Assembly (NCBI RefSeq): GCF_958295425.1
Contig: NC_081152.1
Span: 23,506,015 to 23,570,014, forward strand
DNA: 64,000 nt
Direction: 5' to 3'
DNA from: Solea solea
Lineage: Eukaryota > Chordata > Actinopteri > Pleuronectiformes > Soleidae
The notes below the pieces were generated by a model that saw nothing but the letters and a program-made list of their open reading frames with translations, was not told the DNA's origin and made no database searches. The number at the start of each line of letters is the position of its first letter. Position 1 is the stretch's first letter. Positions 10,501 to 22,755 of the stretch are shown here, in pieces. Both the position numbers and the translations under genes were made by a program.

Positions 10501-11693
10501 TTGATTCTTCTGTATCACATACTTTGGTTTCAGTTTCTTCTGACGTACCATCTTCCCTCAGTGCTGTTCAATCTTTTGCGTCTCCAAAAGATAAGCAACT
10601 TTGGAGAAACGCAGGTGCTTCATGTCATGATGGCATCTGGATAGGCCTCGACAACAACCCGTGTTGGCCTTCCCATTTCTTCCCTCACTATGCTAAATTG
10701 ACGCATGGGTCTGACCATGCATCAAAAGGAGGGATGCAGCAAATGATTAATACATTTTGGTTCACAAAAGGGTTTTCTGCCTATGCTCAAAAACACTGCT
10801 AAGCCTGTGTTACCCAACCTTCCCAACAAGCTGCTCATCCTCAACCAACTCGACCTTTTGAGCATGTCATGATGGATTTTGTAGAACTAACTCCATCAGA
10901 AGGAAAGTCTCATTGTTTAGTGATGGTAGACATGTGGAGCAAATGGGTTGAAGTGTTCCCAGCCTCAAAACAATCTGCCTCAGTAGTAGCTAAAGCCCTT
11001 CTTACTGAAATCATTCCCAGATGGGGAATTCCAGCTAAAATCTCCAGTGATAATGGTAGCCATTTTGTTAATTCAGCTATCACTGAACTGAGCCTATACT
11101 TAGGCATTAACCTGAGAACACACTGTGCCTACCACCCAGCTAGTGGAAGTGCAGTAGAGAGGGAGAATGGAACACTAAAGAACAAGCTGGCCAAGTGTTG
11201 TGAAGACACAGGTCTTCCATGGACAAAAGCACTTCCTCTAGTGCTTATGTATATGAGAATGTGAAAACGAAACAGAACTAACTTGAGCCCCTTTGAGATT
11301 CTTTTTGTAACTCCTCCTTCTGTAGGTGTGGAAACTCCCCGATCTCCACCCCCATCAACAGCTCTTTGTGATCACAACATACTAACCTACTGTACCAATC
11401 TATCCAAACAGCTCTCTGATATAAAGAAACAGGTGATCGCAGCCCTCCCTGTTCCAGCCAGTGGTCCCCTGCACCAGCTCGAACCAGGTGACTTCGTGGT
11501 CATAAAAGACATCAGGAGGAAGTCGTGGAGGAACAGGAGGTGGCAAGGTCCGTTCCAGATCCTGCTGACAACCCACACTGCTGTGAAGGTCGCTGAGCGG
11601 GCTACCTGGATCCACGCCAGCCACTGCAGAAAGGTTCCAGCACCCTCTGCTGGTTCTCCTGAAAAACTACAAACTCCGGAGGCTGCTAAGTAA
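10500..11693 (+). pseudogene. pol: ERV integrase, two in-frame stops
   Basis: The N-terminal HHCC domain has His pairs near 10703-10720 and a final Cys pair interrupted by a TAA at 10800-10802. The catalytic core has Asp in MMDFVEL (about 10873), Asp in SSDNGSHF (about 11047) and Glu exactly 35 residues later, a D,D-35-E core. A TGA at 11262-11264 then breaks the frame. The C-terminal domain continues in the same frame to 11693, with a WIHASH motif like that of gammaretroviral integrases. Both stops are compatible with single C-to-T changes. Integrase joins viral DNA to the host chromosome. Confidence 0.88.
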
Positions 11694-11979
11694 GACTTTG
11701 CGTTCACAACAGGCACACAGGCGACCAAGGGCCCGAAGAAAGAAGACAACAAGTGGCGTGCAGACGTAGTTTCTGTGTCACCTTCGTGGGCGCAAGAAGA
11801 CCTACACCACACCACACCCTACACCTGTTACACCATTTCACTGTCTTTATTTTTCACACAGGGACTCTCCCCATGCAAGTCTGTATATTTTTATGTGCGG
11901 TTTTTATCTAGTTTCTGTAATTGCTATCTTTGTTACGTTGTTGTTCGCACTACTCCCTTACCCCCTTGATACATAGGCC

Positions 11980-13639
11980 ATGGACCGTAACAGACCCTGG
12001 CATCCGTTCAGACACCCAGGCCTGTGTGGTATACGGGGCACTATGTGTTGTTTCCTGTTTTTAACCTTGATCATTGTCCTCCCGATTCTGTTTTTTCTGG
12101 GACCACAGCTCATTCCCCACTCACTTGACGCTAACACGAGTAATACCAACCAGCTGGTTCACCATCTTAAACGCACTCTTCTGACAAATGACAGTCTCCA
12201 TGACCATGCGCAGAATGTTTGGTACCAAACCATGTTTCTCTTTGCTAGACAACAGACCACTTCCCCTTGTTATGTTTGTTCCTTGATACCTCGCACTGCC
12301 ACTGGTTCAGTCCCTGTTGTTCCTAGACCCCTCAATGCGACTGAGACTCTTTCTGTGTTGGTAGCCATGACAACAACTGCCGTCGACGCTGTTGACAATT
12401 CGTGGATAACAGTTAACATGACCAGGCGACTGGAAATGATTAATGAAACCTTAGTAGACTATACAGGTTTGAAGTGGCGTTTTAATCTTTCTTCTTTAAC
12501 ACCTGATAGTAGACAAACACGCCTCTCTGCACCAATTTTTCATACACAATTGGCGCCCTGGAAACCAAAGGTCTGTTTCCGACGAAATTGCATTTCCCCT
12601 TTGAATGGATGTGCGCCTAATGTTCCAGTTGGATCTTCCGCCCATTGTGAACAAATTGTCAATGCTGGCTGTGGGGTTCGTTCTTGCGGTGACCCATGTC
12701 CCAACACTGACAGCGTCCCATTCGTTGGTAGAGCTAATCTTACTGGGATCCCTACCAAAACCAATTCCTCAGTTACCAATCCTTATGTTAGACTTCCCAA
12801 TCCAACAACTTGGTGCCAGTACTCTGAAATCGCATGTGTGGGTTTGTGGAAAGTATGTTTATCTTTTCCTCCCTCCACGTTGGTGTGGTCTCTGCTATCT
12901 AGCTAAATTGATTCCTAATTACAGACTGACCAATAACCTCACTTAATTCAGCTCACAATATACGCACTACCATGCTAGACATTTGGCTAAACATGATTTA
13001 CGTGTCTCTGCTGGCAGTAAGTTCCTGGCCGCAATCTTGCCTCAATGGGGTACGGTGCATTTAAGTCACCATATTGATACACTTGCCGTAGATCTAGAGA
13101 ATTTGACTACATTGACCACTCAAGGTTTTGAGGCCCTGTCCCCGGAAATCCAAGCTCTCCGTGATGTGGCCTTGCAGAATAGAATGGCCCTAGATCTTTT
13201 GTTAGCCTCTCAGGGTGGAGTGTGTCATATTATTGGTTCAGAATGTTGCACGTATATTCCCGACAATACGGACAATGTGACAGACACGATCGTACACCTT
13301 AATGACCTCCTTCGCACACAGCTCAGCCGTGACAGCCCTTCCCCCTCTTCTGGTTGGGACTGGTGGTCTTGGGGATGGAAGGCGTGGTTGATGAAGCTGG
13401 GGCTGTTCTGTGTTTCTCTGCTCTTTTTACTGTGCTGTTTGTCCAGCTGTATTATTCCTATGGTCAAGAAAGTTGTGGGCTCCTTGTTCTCGTTGCAGAT
13501 GGTGCGCTATCACATGCTTTCTGTCTCTGCTCCTGCTCCCCAGGTGACTTTGGACGACATAGCTGCTGCTTATGCCCTGACCGTGGACACGAGCACAGAC
13601 GACTCACACACTGATGCTGACTCTGATGCATGTGTATAA
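11980..13639 (+). pseudogene. env: ERV envelope glycoprotein, frameshifted
   Basis: An ATG at 11980 opens a frame with a hydrophobic signal-like segment (about residues 22-41) and several N-X-S/T sites. A CXXC motif (CYVC, 12268-12279) is typical of surface subunits that disulfide-link to the transmembrane subunit. The frame shifts near 12840, and a TAA at 12944 interrupts the new frame. The transmembrane subunit then continues to 13639 with a heptad region, CX6CC at 13223-13249, a membrane span near 13390-13460 and a cytoplasmic tail. Such proteins mediate receptor binding and fusion, but this copy is broken. Confidence 0.85.
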
Positions 13640-13936
13640 AGGATTTTGTTTGACAGTAACCCAGTTCTCTCTTTGCTATGCTCTACTCAGGATGCTTTCA
13701 GCCACAAAAACAGCTTGCAACTTTTACCTTAAGGTTTTCCATTGAATTGTATTCTGTGTGACGACTGATCGTAAACCAGTTGGAATGCTCAGTCTGAAGT
13801 TTTTGAATACTGTTCTTTTCTCCTATTTGATTGTCATCTGGGATTTTGTTGTGTTATATTGTATGTGCATATTTTGGTGATTCTGTTGTTGATTGTGTTT
13901 TATTGGTTGTTTTTCTCTTCCTCGTTTATCCTTGAG

Positions 13937-13953
13937 GATAAAAAGGGGGGAAA
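13937..13953 (+). promoter_or_regulatory. Polypurine tract of the ERV
   Basis: A purine-only run, gataaaaaggggggaaa, abuts the 3' LTR. It is where plus-strand DNA synthesis would be primed. Confidence 0.88.
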
Positions 13954-14384
13954 TGTAATGGCATATTACATGCACACAGACGTTTCTTTAGGTCACACAA
14001 GGTTCAGTGGATAGTTGTTTCTTTGGGTCACACGAGGTGTAGCGGGCAATTATGAGTTTCCTGTTTTATCTCAAGGTCCCTGTCCTCCCTAGAAACTCCC
14101 TGTTCTCTATTGATATCTGCTCGTTCTCACAACACCTTATTGGCATCATATCAGACAACTACTCTATCTGACGAATATCCTGTTTCTTTCTATATCACGT
14201 ACACTTATTGCTGAAGACATGTTTATATACGCCTTGTTTCTCTCTGCTCAGTGTTGTTCACTTTGCAGACTCTTCGACTCTGTAAACTGTGCTCCTCTGG
14301 TTGCAACTCAGATTAAATCAACTTGCTTGTATTCATCCGACTCAGTTCTCGTGCTTCATCTCACTCACAAAAGTTCCCATAACA
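13954..14384 (+). repeat. 3' LTR of the ERV
   Basis: 431 bp, same ends as the 5' LTR and 6 substitutions from it. The downstream tcct completes the target duplication. Confidence 0.93.
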
Positions 14385-14659
14385 TCCTTCATCTGCATCT
14401 GCATCTATCCCTCTTTTTTCACCTCTTTTATCAACATAGTTTTTGGGCTTTTTAAAGAAACTTCTGACACTAAACTGCCGTGACATTTTTCTTCTTTTCT
14501 ACTTTCAACTTACTGTAATATGCTTTTTACCACCAAGTGGTCAGGGGTGTGAATTGCAATCTGTCAAAATGACGGATGGCCCTCAGATTTTTCCATCACC
14601 GTTTTAAAAAAACGGTCAATGACGGAAAATATTCGGTTAACGCGACCCCTGATATACAC

Positions 14660-15665
14660 ATATATATATATATATATATACATATTATCACAATAAACTG
14701 CACATAAAAACTATTGTGTCATCACAACAATCCATACTTTTGTCCACAAACCTGTGAAAGCACCATTAAACCTTAGCACAAATCTACACAACATCATGCA
14801 TTATAGGTTACATTTTGGTATTTTGTAACGTCTTCCAGACGACATAACTTTCATAGCCATGTGCACCACGTGTATGATCTTAGATTGTTTGTGTAGATTA
14901 AAGACGGGATTAGTTTTACATGGAGAGCAGGTGAAGTAAAGTAATTATTACTACAAAAACTACACCTCTTTTTCAAACAGTGGTTATGCTCTATGTTCTC
15001 AAAGTTAAAAACTGTGTCCAAGTCGAGGGCCAGATGAGGTCAAATAACCATTCCATTCTCCATTTCTATCTGTCTTGCCTGATTCCCTCTTCAGTAGAAC
15101 AGCACAAACACTCCTGTTGTCACATGTATTTTAACCAATAATTTGCTGTACTCTAAAGCTAAACGAGAGGAAGCCAGATACAAATAACCCCCTCCTGGGT
15201 TTTCAAAGTCCACATTTGATTTGTTTGTGGGAAAAAAAGCTGGAAAGACAGCATATTATCTTGCGGGCCGAATACAATTGCATGCAATTTGACACCTGTG
15301 TTTTAGGCGTTTTTTTCGACACTTGTGATATCAGGAAGCAACGTAGAACACACTGTTGACGGCAGAGTGTGTAAATCTTTTACTGGGACATTCCATATAG
15401 AACTGGCTGCTTCACAAACCTTTCACAGTGTTACCAAGTTAAAGGCACTTCTGCTGTAGATCCACAGGGTCCAGTACAGGAATCTAGTAACAGTGTAACA
15501 GTAACAGTGAGAGGCAGGTATGGAGGTGAGGATCAGACATGGGGAAAACACTCAAATAGAAAACAGAGAGCTGGATAATAAAAGATAATATAATTCTCAT
15601 TATCTGACACTCACCGATCCCTGCATGTGTAATTACAGAGTGAATTTTTTACGATACCATTAGTA
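14660..15665. other. Intergenic, no recognised gene
   Basis: A short TA microsatellite lies at 14660-14681. The rest has no long ORF, no clear splice chain and no repeat I can name. It ends at the L1 target duplication. Confidence 0.5.
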
Positions 15666-15949
15666 CAGAAAACATAATTTCTTTTTTTGTCATTCACTTT
15701 TTATTGATTTTTGATTTTATATACAAACAAACAAAACAAAGAACATGAAGACCTTTAGACAAGTAACAATAACATCAGGGAAAAAGTAGAGATGTACATA
15801 AAGAGACTCGTAAACACCACCAGGCATGAAAGCAAGCAGCAAAAAGGGGAGCTAAGATGAGAGTAGATAAATAAAAGTATTAATGGTGGACTAATCAGCA
15901 ATTACCTGAAGTCCAGTCTGATGGTAGAAACATATCTAATCCATTTTTG

Positions 15950-16720
15950 TCAATTTTCAAGAAATACCTCTTTTTGTGCTCTCAGGTTGAAAGTAATTCT
16001 TTCCATTATAAAGATGTTGTGCACAATATCAATCCATTCATCTACACTAGGTGTCTCCCTCTTCAGCCATTTCTTGGTTATGGATTTCTTGCAAGCCACT
16101 AGTAATATTCTCAGCAAGTATTTATCTTTGTTCCTCCATTCCAGTTCCTCCAAATCGATCAGATACAACAGATTGAAACAAAAAGTTATTTTTGTTGAAA
16201 ACACAGCCTCCAGAATTTGATGTATGTGTAACCAAAATGGGGTCACACCAGGGCAACTCCAAAATATATGATAATGATTCGCCTCTTTGCTTCCGCAACA
16301 CCTCCAACGATTTTTTTTGATATGGCGTGCAGAAATAACGGATGACATTTTTCCATGTAAATTCTCTCAAAAGTGGAGAATTTGTAGTTTTCCATTGTTG
16401 TTTAAAAATTTTGCTCCAATTCTCCTGTGAGATTATGATGTTGCCCTCGGTTTCCCGTCTCGATTTTACCTTCGATATATTTTCTTTGTTAAGAGATTGA
16501 AGACTTGTGTTTAATCTCGAAATTATCTTCTTATAAGGTTCATCATTGTAAGCTTTTACAAATACCTTTAGAATATCGTTGTCTGGCTCATAATTTTTCA
16601 TAATTTTTTTCCCGATATAGTCTCTTATTTGTAAATACTTGAAGTGGTCCTGGTTCTGTAAACCATATGTATCCTTAAGGTCTTGGAAACTTCTAACTGT
16701 ACCTTGACTTATTAGCGAAT
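15950..16720 (-). pseudogene. Outer L1 ORF2, C-terminal part
   Basis: Two overlapping frames (16601-16122 and 16348-15950) encode the end of ORF2. The second carries a zinc-knuckle-like CCGSKEANHYHIFWSC pattern typical of L1 C-termini and ends at a TGA at 15950. It continues the part at 23716-26518, from which it is separated by the inserted inner LINE. Confidence 0.78.
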
Positions 16721-17203
16721 GGTATGTTTTTTTTTTTTTTTATAACTTTTATTTATCAAATGCAAGTCATATACATAAAGTGCATAAATGGATACAGCAT
16801 ATTTTTTCTTTTTTGAACTTAAACATAAATGAACCCCCACCCCACCACCCATAGTCTTCTTAAACAATTAAAATATATCAAGAAGAGAATTACATACAGT
16901 ACATGTGACATAGGTCAGACAAAAAAATAAAAAAATAAAAAAATAAATTAAAATACATATACACATCCAAACATGTACATACACATATAATAAACAGTAG
17001 TAATTTAAGAATAAAATAAGACTGTAAGATTGTAAGATGCTTGTGCTGAAAATTAAATGTGCAAAGTATCAACGGCTGCCTACTCCTTAGTTAACCAAAC
17101 AAGTCCATGCCGGAGTGTCTTAGGGTAAACAAATCATGGGGGGACACGCCGCAGGTAGACCGGGACCGAGGGAAGAATACATATGTACCCACACAGTGGG
17201 ACA

Positions 17204-20200
17204 TTACAAAGAAACCTCTAAAGCAGGTAGCCCATCTAAATAATCAAGTAGTGGTCTCCAATGAGTATAAAATCTGTTAGATGACCCTCTAAGTGAGAAC
17301 TTGATCTTCTCCAGTTTCAGAAGACCCAAAATATCATGTAGCCAAACATTGATTGATGGTGGTTGAGGAGATTTCCACAATAAAAGAATTCTCTTACGAG
17401 CAATAAGGGAAGCAAAGGCAATAACATTGTTTTGAATAGCTGTAGTACGGAATCCGTCTGGGGGCGTGCCGAAAATAGCGATATGTGGGGTTGAAATTAG
17501 AGTTGTTTTTAATATGTCTGAAATGGCTTTAAAAAATAAATCCCAGAATTCAGACAGCTTGGGACAAGCCCAGAACATGTGAGTAAGATTGCATGGGATC
17601 TGCGAGCATCGATTACATTTCTCATCAAATTTATCTGGATAGAGCCTTGAAAGTTTTTCCTTACTATAGTGTAACCTGTGGAAGACTTTAAATTGTATTA
17701 ACGACAATCTAGCACAGCTGGATGACGAGTTAACAGCCCCCATAGCTCTCTCCCAGAAGATCTCAGAGAAATTTATGTGGAGTTCTGACTCCCAGCCCAC
17801 TTTGATCTTATGTAAAATAGACTCATTGGCCAGGTGCAATAAATTATAAAAATAGGAGATGTGGCCCTTTGACAGGGTTTTAGCTTTGAGAGCCAGGTCC
17901 ATCCCGTTGGGTGCAGGTATCTGTGGAAATGATGAAGTGTGCGTTTTTACAAAGTCCCGCAACTGGATGTACCGGAAAAAGTCTGATTTATGTAAATTAA
18001 AGGTAGAAAGTAATTGGTTGAAGCTCACAAATATACCATCAATGTACAAGTCTCCCAGATTACGTAGCCCCTTATTTTCTAAGACGGAGAATCATGAGTC
18101 AATCTTTGCTGGAATGAACAAGTGATTATTGCAAATAGGAGTTGCTAGAGGAAGGGTGAGCCAACCGAAATGGCGTTGTATTTGTGTCCAAATTTTTATT
18201 GTTTCAGCAACAACCGGATTAGTGGTCAAACTTGATGGGGAAAGGGGCAAGGTACTACATGTCAAAGCTAGCAACGATGAAGAGCAGGAGGCTGACTCAC
18301 TCTGGCACCAGCTGGATTGAGGGGAAATGAACCAAGAGATTAGTTTATGCGTGTTGGATGGCCAATTGTAGCCGATGAAATCGGGTAGACCCAGTCCCCC
18401 AGCTGATCTTTCCCTACAAAGCAGTGTACGATTTGCCCTTGGTCGTTTACCAGCCCAGATGAACGATGAAACAATATTATTTATAGCTGTGAAAAAGGAT
18501 TTGGGAAGGAAGATAGGCAGACATTGAAAAACATACAGATATCTTGGTAACACATTAATTTTTATAATTTGTATCCTACCGGCTAGGGACAATGGCAGGT
18601 AATTCCATCTTTGTAAATCAGTTTTGACCGTTGTTGTCAATAGAGTAAGATTTTGCTCTCTTAGAGTCCGTAAAGAACGCGTAATCATAATGCCAAGATA
18701 TTTAAATCCTTTGTTTGCTAGTTTACAGGGTATAACTGAGGGTAATATGTCTACCGCTAATTGGTTGATTGGGAAGTATTCGCTTTTAGAAATGTTTAGC
18801 TTATATCCAGATAGATCACCGAAAGAGTTTAATAATGTCAGAATACGTGGGATGTTTGACACAGGATCACTTACATAGAGAAGCAAAGAAACCTGATGTT
18901 TTATGCCCCATCTTTCAATTCCCCCAACTACCCCCCCCAATCTTAGAGCAGCTGACAGTCGTTCAATCGCTAGTGCAAATAATAACGGGGACAATGGACA
19001 CCCCTGTCGTGTTCCTCTAAAAAGTGGGAATGAAGGAGAGCGTTGATTGTTTGTGCACACTGAGGCACAGGGAGAGGAGGGAGTTTCAAGTAGAAGAGGA
19101 GCTAACTGATCTGAGAATTTTTTATAGAACTCGACCGGGTAACCATCCGGTCCAGGGGATTTACCGCTATTCATTGATTGTATCGCTTCTTTGATTTCTG
19201 AGAGAGTGAGAGTGGCGTCAAGTCTTAAATTATCTTCGGTGATACTTTAGGCAATTCCAATTTTTCAAAGAAATTATTTAGTTGGTTTTCATCTGCGAGA
19301 GACTCTGAGGTATACAGCTGAGAAAGGATGATCTAAAAGTGTTATTAATTATGTCCGGGTCTGAGGTTATTGAGCCTGACTCGTCTGTTATCTGACCAAT
19401 TTGATTCGATGCTGCTCTTGCCTTCAGCTGATGAGCCAATAGGCGTCCAGCTTTGTCACCATGTTCGTACACCAACCCCCTAGAACGAAGGAGAAGCTGT
19501 TCAGCTTCGGAAGTGAGAAGAAGATCAAGTTCCGTTTGGAGCCTTATTCTTTCTTTATATAGATCTGGTGTGTTTGTGGACGAGAGTGAGCTATCTAGAT
19601 CTGCAATGGCATCTTCCAGCTCCTTCTGCCGGGATCTGCGCAATTTATTAGCATGAGATGTGAAAGAGATAATTCTACCCCTTACAAAGGCTTTGAGAGT
19701 ATCCCATAGTATAGACGGGGAGGTTTCATCATTTTTATTAGTTTCGCAGAAAAAAGTGATCGCTTCAGAGATCTATTTGCAAAAGTTAGTATCTGCCAGC
19801 AAGAGAGGGTCCAGCCTCCAATATCTGAATCCCTTTGGCTTCATACTAAAGTGAAGATCTAAGATTATTGTGGCATGATCCGACACTGTTATGGGTAAAT
19901 ACCGGGTAGAAACAACCGTTGGAATAAGTTTTTTATCTATCAAAAAGTAGTCTATGCGCGAGAATGAACGATGAGCATGGGAGAAAAAAGAATATTGTCT
20001 TACGGAAGGGTATGAAAATCGCCATGGGTCCACCAATCCAAATTGATCCATAAATGTGGAAAGAGCCTGGGACATTTTCGTGGGCTTGGTTGACCGTAGG
20101 CTAGACCTGTCCAGTGCAGGGTCGATCACACAGTTCATGTCTCCCCCCAATATCAGAAGGTGGGAATCTAAGTCTGGAATAGCAGAAAATAATGAGCTCA

Positions 20201-20594
20201 CAAAGTTATGGTCGTCCCAATTGGGAGCATAGACAGATGTCAGGATCACCTGTTTTTCATATAACGTACCGGTAACAATGACATATCGACCGTTTGAGTC
20301 TGTCATTACTTTATCTAAGGTGAAATGAACATTTTTCCGAATTAGGATGGCTGTGCCCCTTGTTTTTACATTGAATTGAGAGTGGAAAGTTTGGCCAATC
20401 CAAGGTCTATTTAATTTTCTATGGTCAGAATTACATAAATGTGTCTCCTGAAGAAACATTATGTCTGCATTCAGATTTTTGATGTGAGTCATAACTTTTG
20501 TACGTTTGATTGCAGCGTTTAGCCCACCAGTGTTTAGCGAAATAATCGTCACAGCCCGTCCACCCGTGGCACCCCCCCTGGTTACACTAGCCAT
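17204..20594 (-). pseudogene. Inner L1 ORF2: endonuclease, reverse transcriptase, C-terminal domain
   Basis: ORF2 starts at an ATG at 20594. An APE-type endonuclease fills 20594-19773 (ISLNTGGLN, FLQETH, GGDMNC and VSDHA motifs). A linker follows at 19643-19278. The reverse transcriptase at 19174-18092 begins SGKSPGPDGYPVEFYK and contains [18 protein letters not shown] Cys-rich C-terminal region (CNRCSQIPCNLTHMFWACPK) spans 18049-17204. Where L1 enzymes have F/YADD between HQVS and the following hydrophobic strand, this copy reads HQVSLLLYVSDP (about 18860-18893), so the catalytic box appears to be deleted in frame. Frame breaks near 19700 and 19200 also disable it. Confidence 0.87.
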
Positions 20595-21343
20595 AATTCA
20601 GCATCCAACAGTGAGATCGCCAGGTCAGTCTTAAGGAGCAGGCAGCTAAAAGCAAGTGGAATCCTCTGTACAGAAACAACACAATGCAAAATAAGTACAC
20701 ACAAAGCACAGAACTCAAAACAAACAGAATCAGGTGAAGACAACCCTCCCCGTCCCCTTTTCCCAGTCCCATTTACCAAAACTAAACCCAACTGAACATA
20801 CTTCCCTTTCCGCGTTGTCCTTTCTCTTTTCCTTTACTTGTCCCAGCACCCGCAGCTTTAAAAAAAGCCAGTTGGGACCCCTATAGAAATGAACATGAAC
20901 CTTGTACATACTTTCCATACCGCTCATGTAGTATGAGTATAAAACAAAACAACCTGAATATTAAAAGTGAATCAGACGAAAAACAAAGTGATTAAACAAA
21001 AGTAAATGCAGAGTACAACTAAAATACAGGGTATTGACCATCAGGAATTAAACCTTGAGTTAAACCCTTTTCCATCATAATAATAGTTACCACCATACAT
21101 AAGCTTGACAATCTGTCAACTTAGATAAGATGAAACAAGACAAACAAAATAATACAAGCTGTTATGTCCTCTAAGTGACGTCAACTTCAGAATTAAAATC
21201 AGATTTAAATGGATTTAAATGGAGTGTAACACAACCCCCGCTCCTGAACTAGCCGAGCTAGACCCAGGACTAGCCCAGCACAGCTGTTAAATGGTAAACA
21301 TCAAACCTGGGCCCGACAACGTTCAAGCAGCCCTTGTGTCTCT

Positions 21344-22574
21344 TTAAAGGTGACATAGAATGCTTGTATCACACATATATGTTAGTTATGGAGGTCTACT
21401 TACATATATTAAAGGTGACATAGAATGCTTGTATCACAAATATATGTTAGTTATTGAGGTCTACTTACATATATTAACTTGTTTTCATGATTAAAAACCT
21501 CCTAATCGCTGCAAACGAGCCGATCAAAATATCTCCTCACTGACGCTCTCGTCAGCCGCGCTGTTTCAGACCAAACAGTTGCTGTGATTGGCCAGCCAAC
21601 GAGAGCTTTCCTACTGTCCTGTGATTGGCCAGGTACCTGGAAGTGACGTAATAGATAGGCCAGCTCTCAGATACACAGCTCCCCCTCTGGCACGGTGGAT
21701 GCTCTGCATCTCAGCAGCTACAACGAGACTAGTTCTTCTTCTTCTTCTGCGGTTGAATGTACGCAACCGGATGTGCCCGGACGAGTGCCCGCACCGGGAG
21801 GCGCTACGGTGGTGAGAGGAGTGGTGAGGATTTCTGATGACGACATCAAATTAAGGAAGTGCCGATCCGCTTCGCAGAGCCCAGGAAAACAATACAACAC
21901 TATTTTCTCAGCAGTGGCTGAACTGTTTGTTCTGAAACTTAAGGGTTTCATAAACGAGGTAATGACGCAGATACACACACAAACGCAGCGTTAATTGGAG
22001 CTGCCGGTCTATGTCACCTTTAACTTGTTTTCATGATTAAAAACCTCTTAATCGCTGCAAACGAGCCGATCAAAATATCTCCTCACTGACGCTCTCGTCA
22101 GCCGCGCTGTTTCAGACCAAAACCACACCCCCAGAATGTGGACTGTGTTGTGATTGGCCAGCCAACGAGAGCTTTCCCACTGTCCTGTGATTGGCCAGGT
22201 ACCTGGAAGTGACGTAATAGATAGGCCAGCTCTCAGATACACAGCTCCCCCTCTGGCACGGTGGATGCTCTGCATCTCAGCAGCTACAACGAGAGTAGTT
22301 CTTCTTCTTCTGCGGTTGAATGTACGCAACCGGATGTGCCCGGACTAGTGCCCGCAACGGGAGGCGCTACGGTGGTGAGGATTTCTGATGACGAAATCAA
22401 ATTAAGGAAGTGCCGATCCGCTTCGCAGAGCCCAGGAAAACAATACAACACTATTTTCTCAGCAGTGGCTGAACTGTTTGTTCTGAAACTTTAGGGTCTC
22501 ATAAACGAGGTAATGACGCAGATACACACACAAACGCAGTGTTAAACGGAGCTTCCGGTCTATGTGGGCTTTAA
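21344..22574. mobile_element. TTAA-bounded MITE array (two short and two long units)
   Basis: TTAA occurs at 21344, 21409, 21474, 22020 and 22571, dividing the segment into units of 65, 65, 546 and about 551 bp. The two short units are near-identical direct repeats and the two long ones are diverged direct copies. Short units start ttaaaggtgacatagaatgc. The first long unit ends tctatgtcacctttaa, the reverse complement of that start, so aggtgacataga is an inverted terminus beside a TTAA target. No transposase is present. A piggyBac-like mobiliser is one possibility suggested by TTAA alone. Confidence 0.72.
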
Positions 22575-22755
22575 AATAAACACAATAACTCACTCAGCAT
22601 ATCACTCTAATAAAAATGAAGAGTGCTAGGGTTCAGCAGGTTCCCGTATTAATATTAAAACTTACCTATTCAAAAACCAATACAAAAACAGCTCCTTCTG
22701 CAAGGAAGCTAGGTTAGCATAGTCCACATTAGCCGTAGATAAACTAGCCGTCTTG

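Larger units (their letters stand above)
4534..14384 (+). mobile_element. Endogenous retrovirus, gamma/epsilon-like, near-complete provirus
   Basis: A 9.85-kb provirus in the order LTR, PBS, leader, gag, pro, pol, env, polypurine tract, LTR. It is flanked by a 4-bp duplication, tcct (4530-4533 and 14385-14388). The single Gag zinc knuckle, the integrase C-terminal domain with a WIHASH motif, and an Env with CXXC in the surface subunit and CX6CC in the transmembrane subunit all point to the gammaretrovirus-like group. The primer site is of tRNA-Leu type. All genes are broken by stops or frameshifts, so the provirus cannot encode its own proteins. It sits inside a hAT-like element. Confidence 0.92.
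3998..14651. mobile_element. hAT-like non-autonomous element split by an ERV
   Basis: The left end cagaggttgtg at 3998 and the right end, ending acccctg at 14651, are inverted-terminus partners of the CAGRGGTYG type. They are flanked by atatacat (3990-3997) and atatacac (14652-14659), 7 of 8 bases identical, the duplication length expected for hAT. Removing the retrovirus (4534-14384 plus one tcct copy) leaves about 800 bp with no transposase ORF. It would depend on a hAT transposase from elsewhere. The flanks are TA-rich, which weakens the TSD argument somewhat. Confidence 0.6.
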
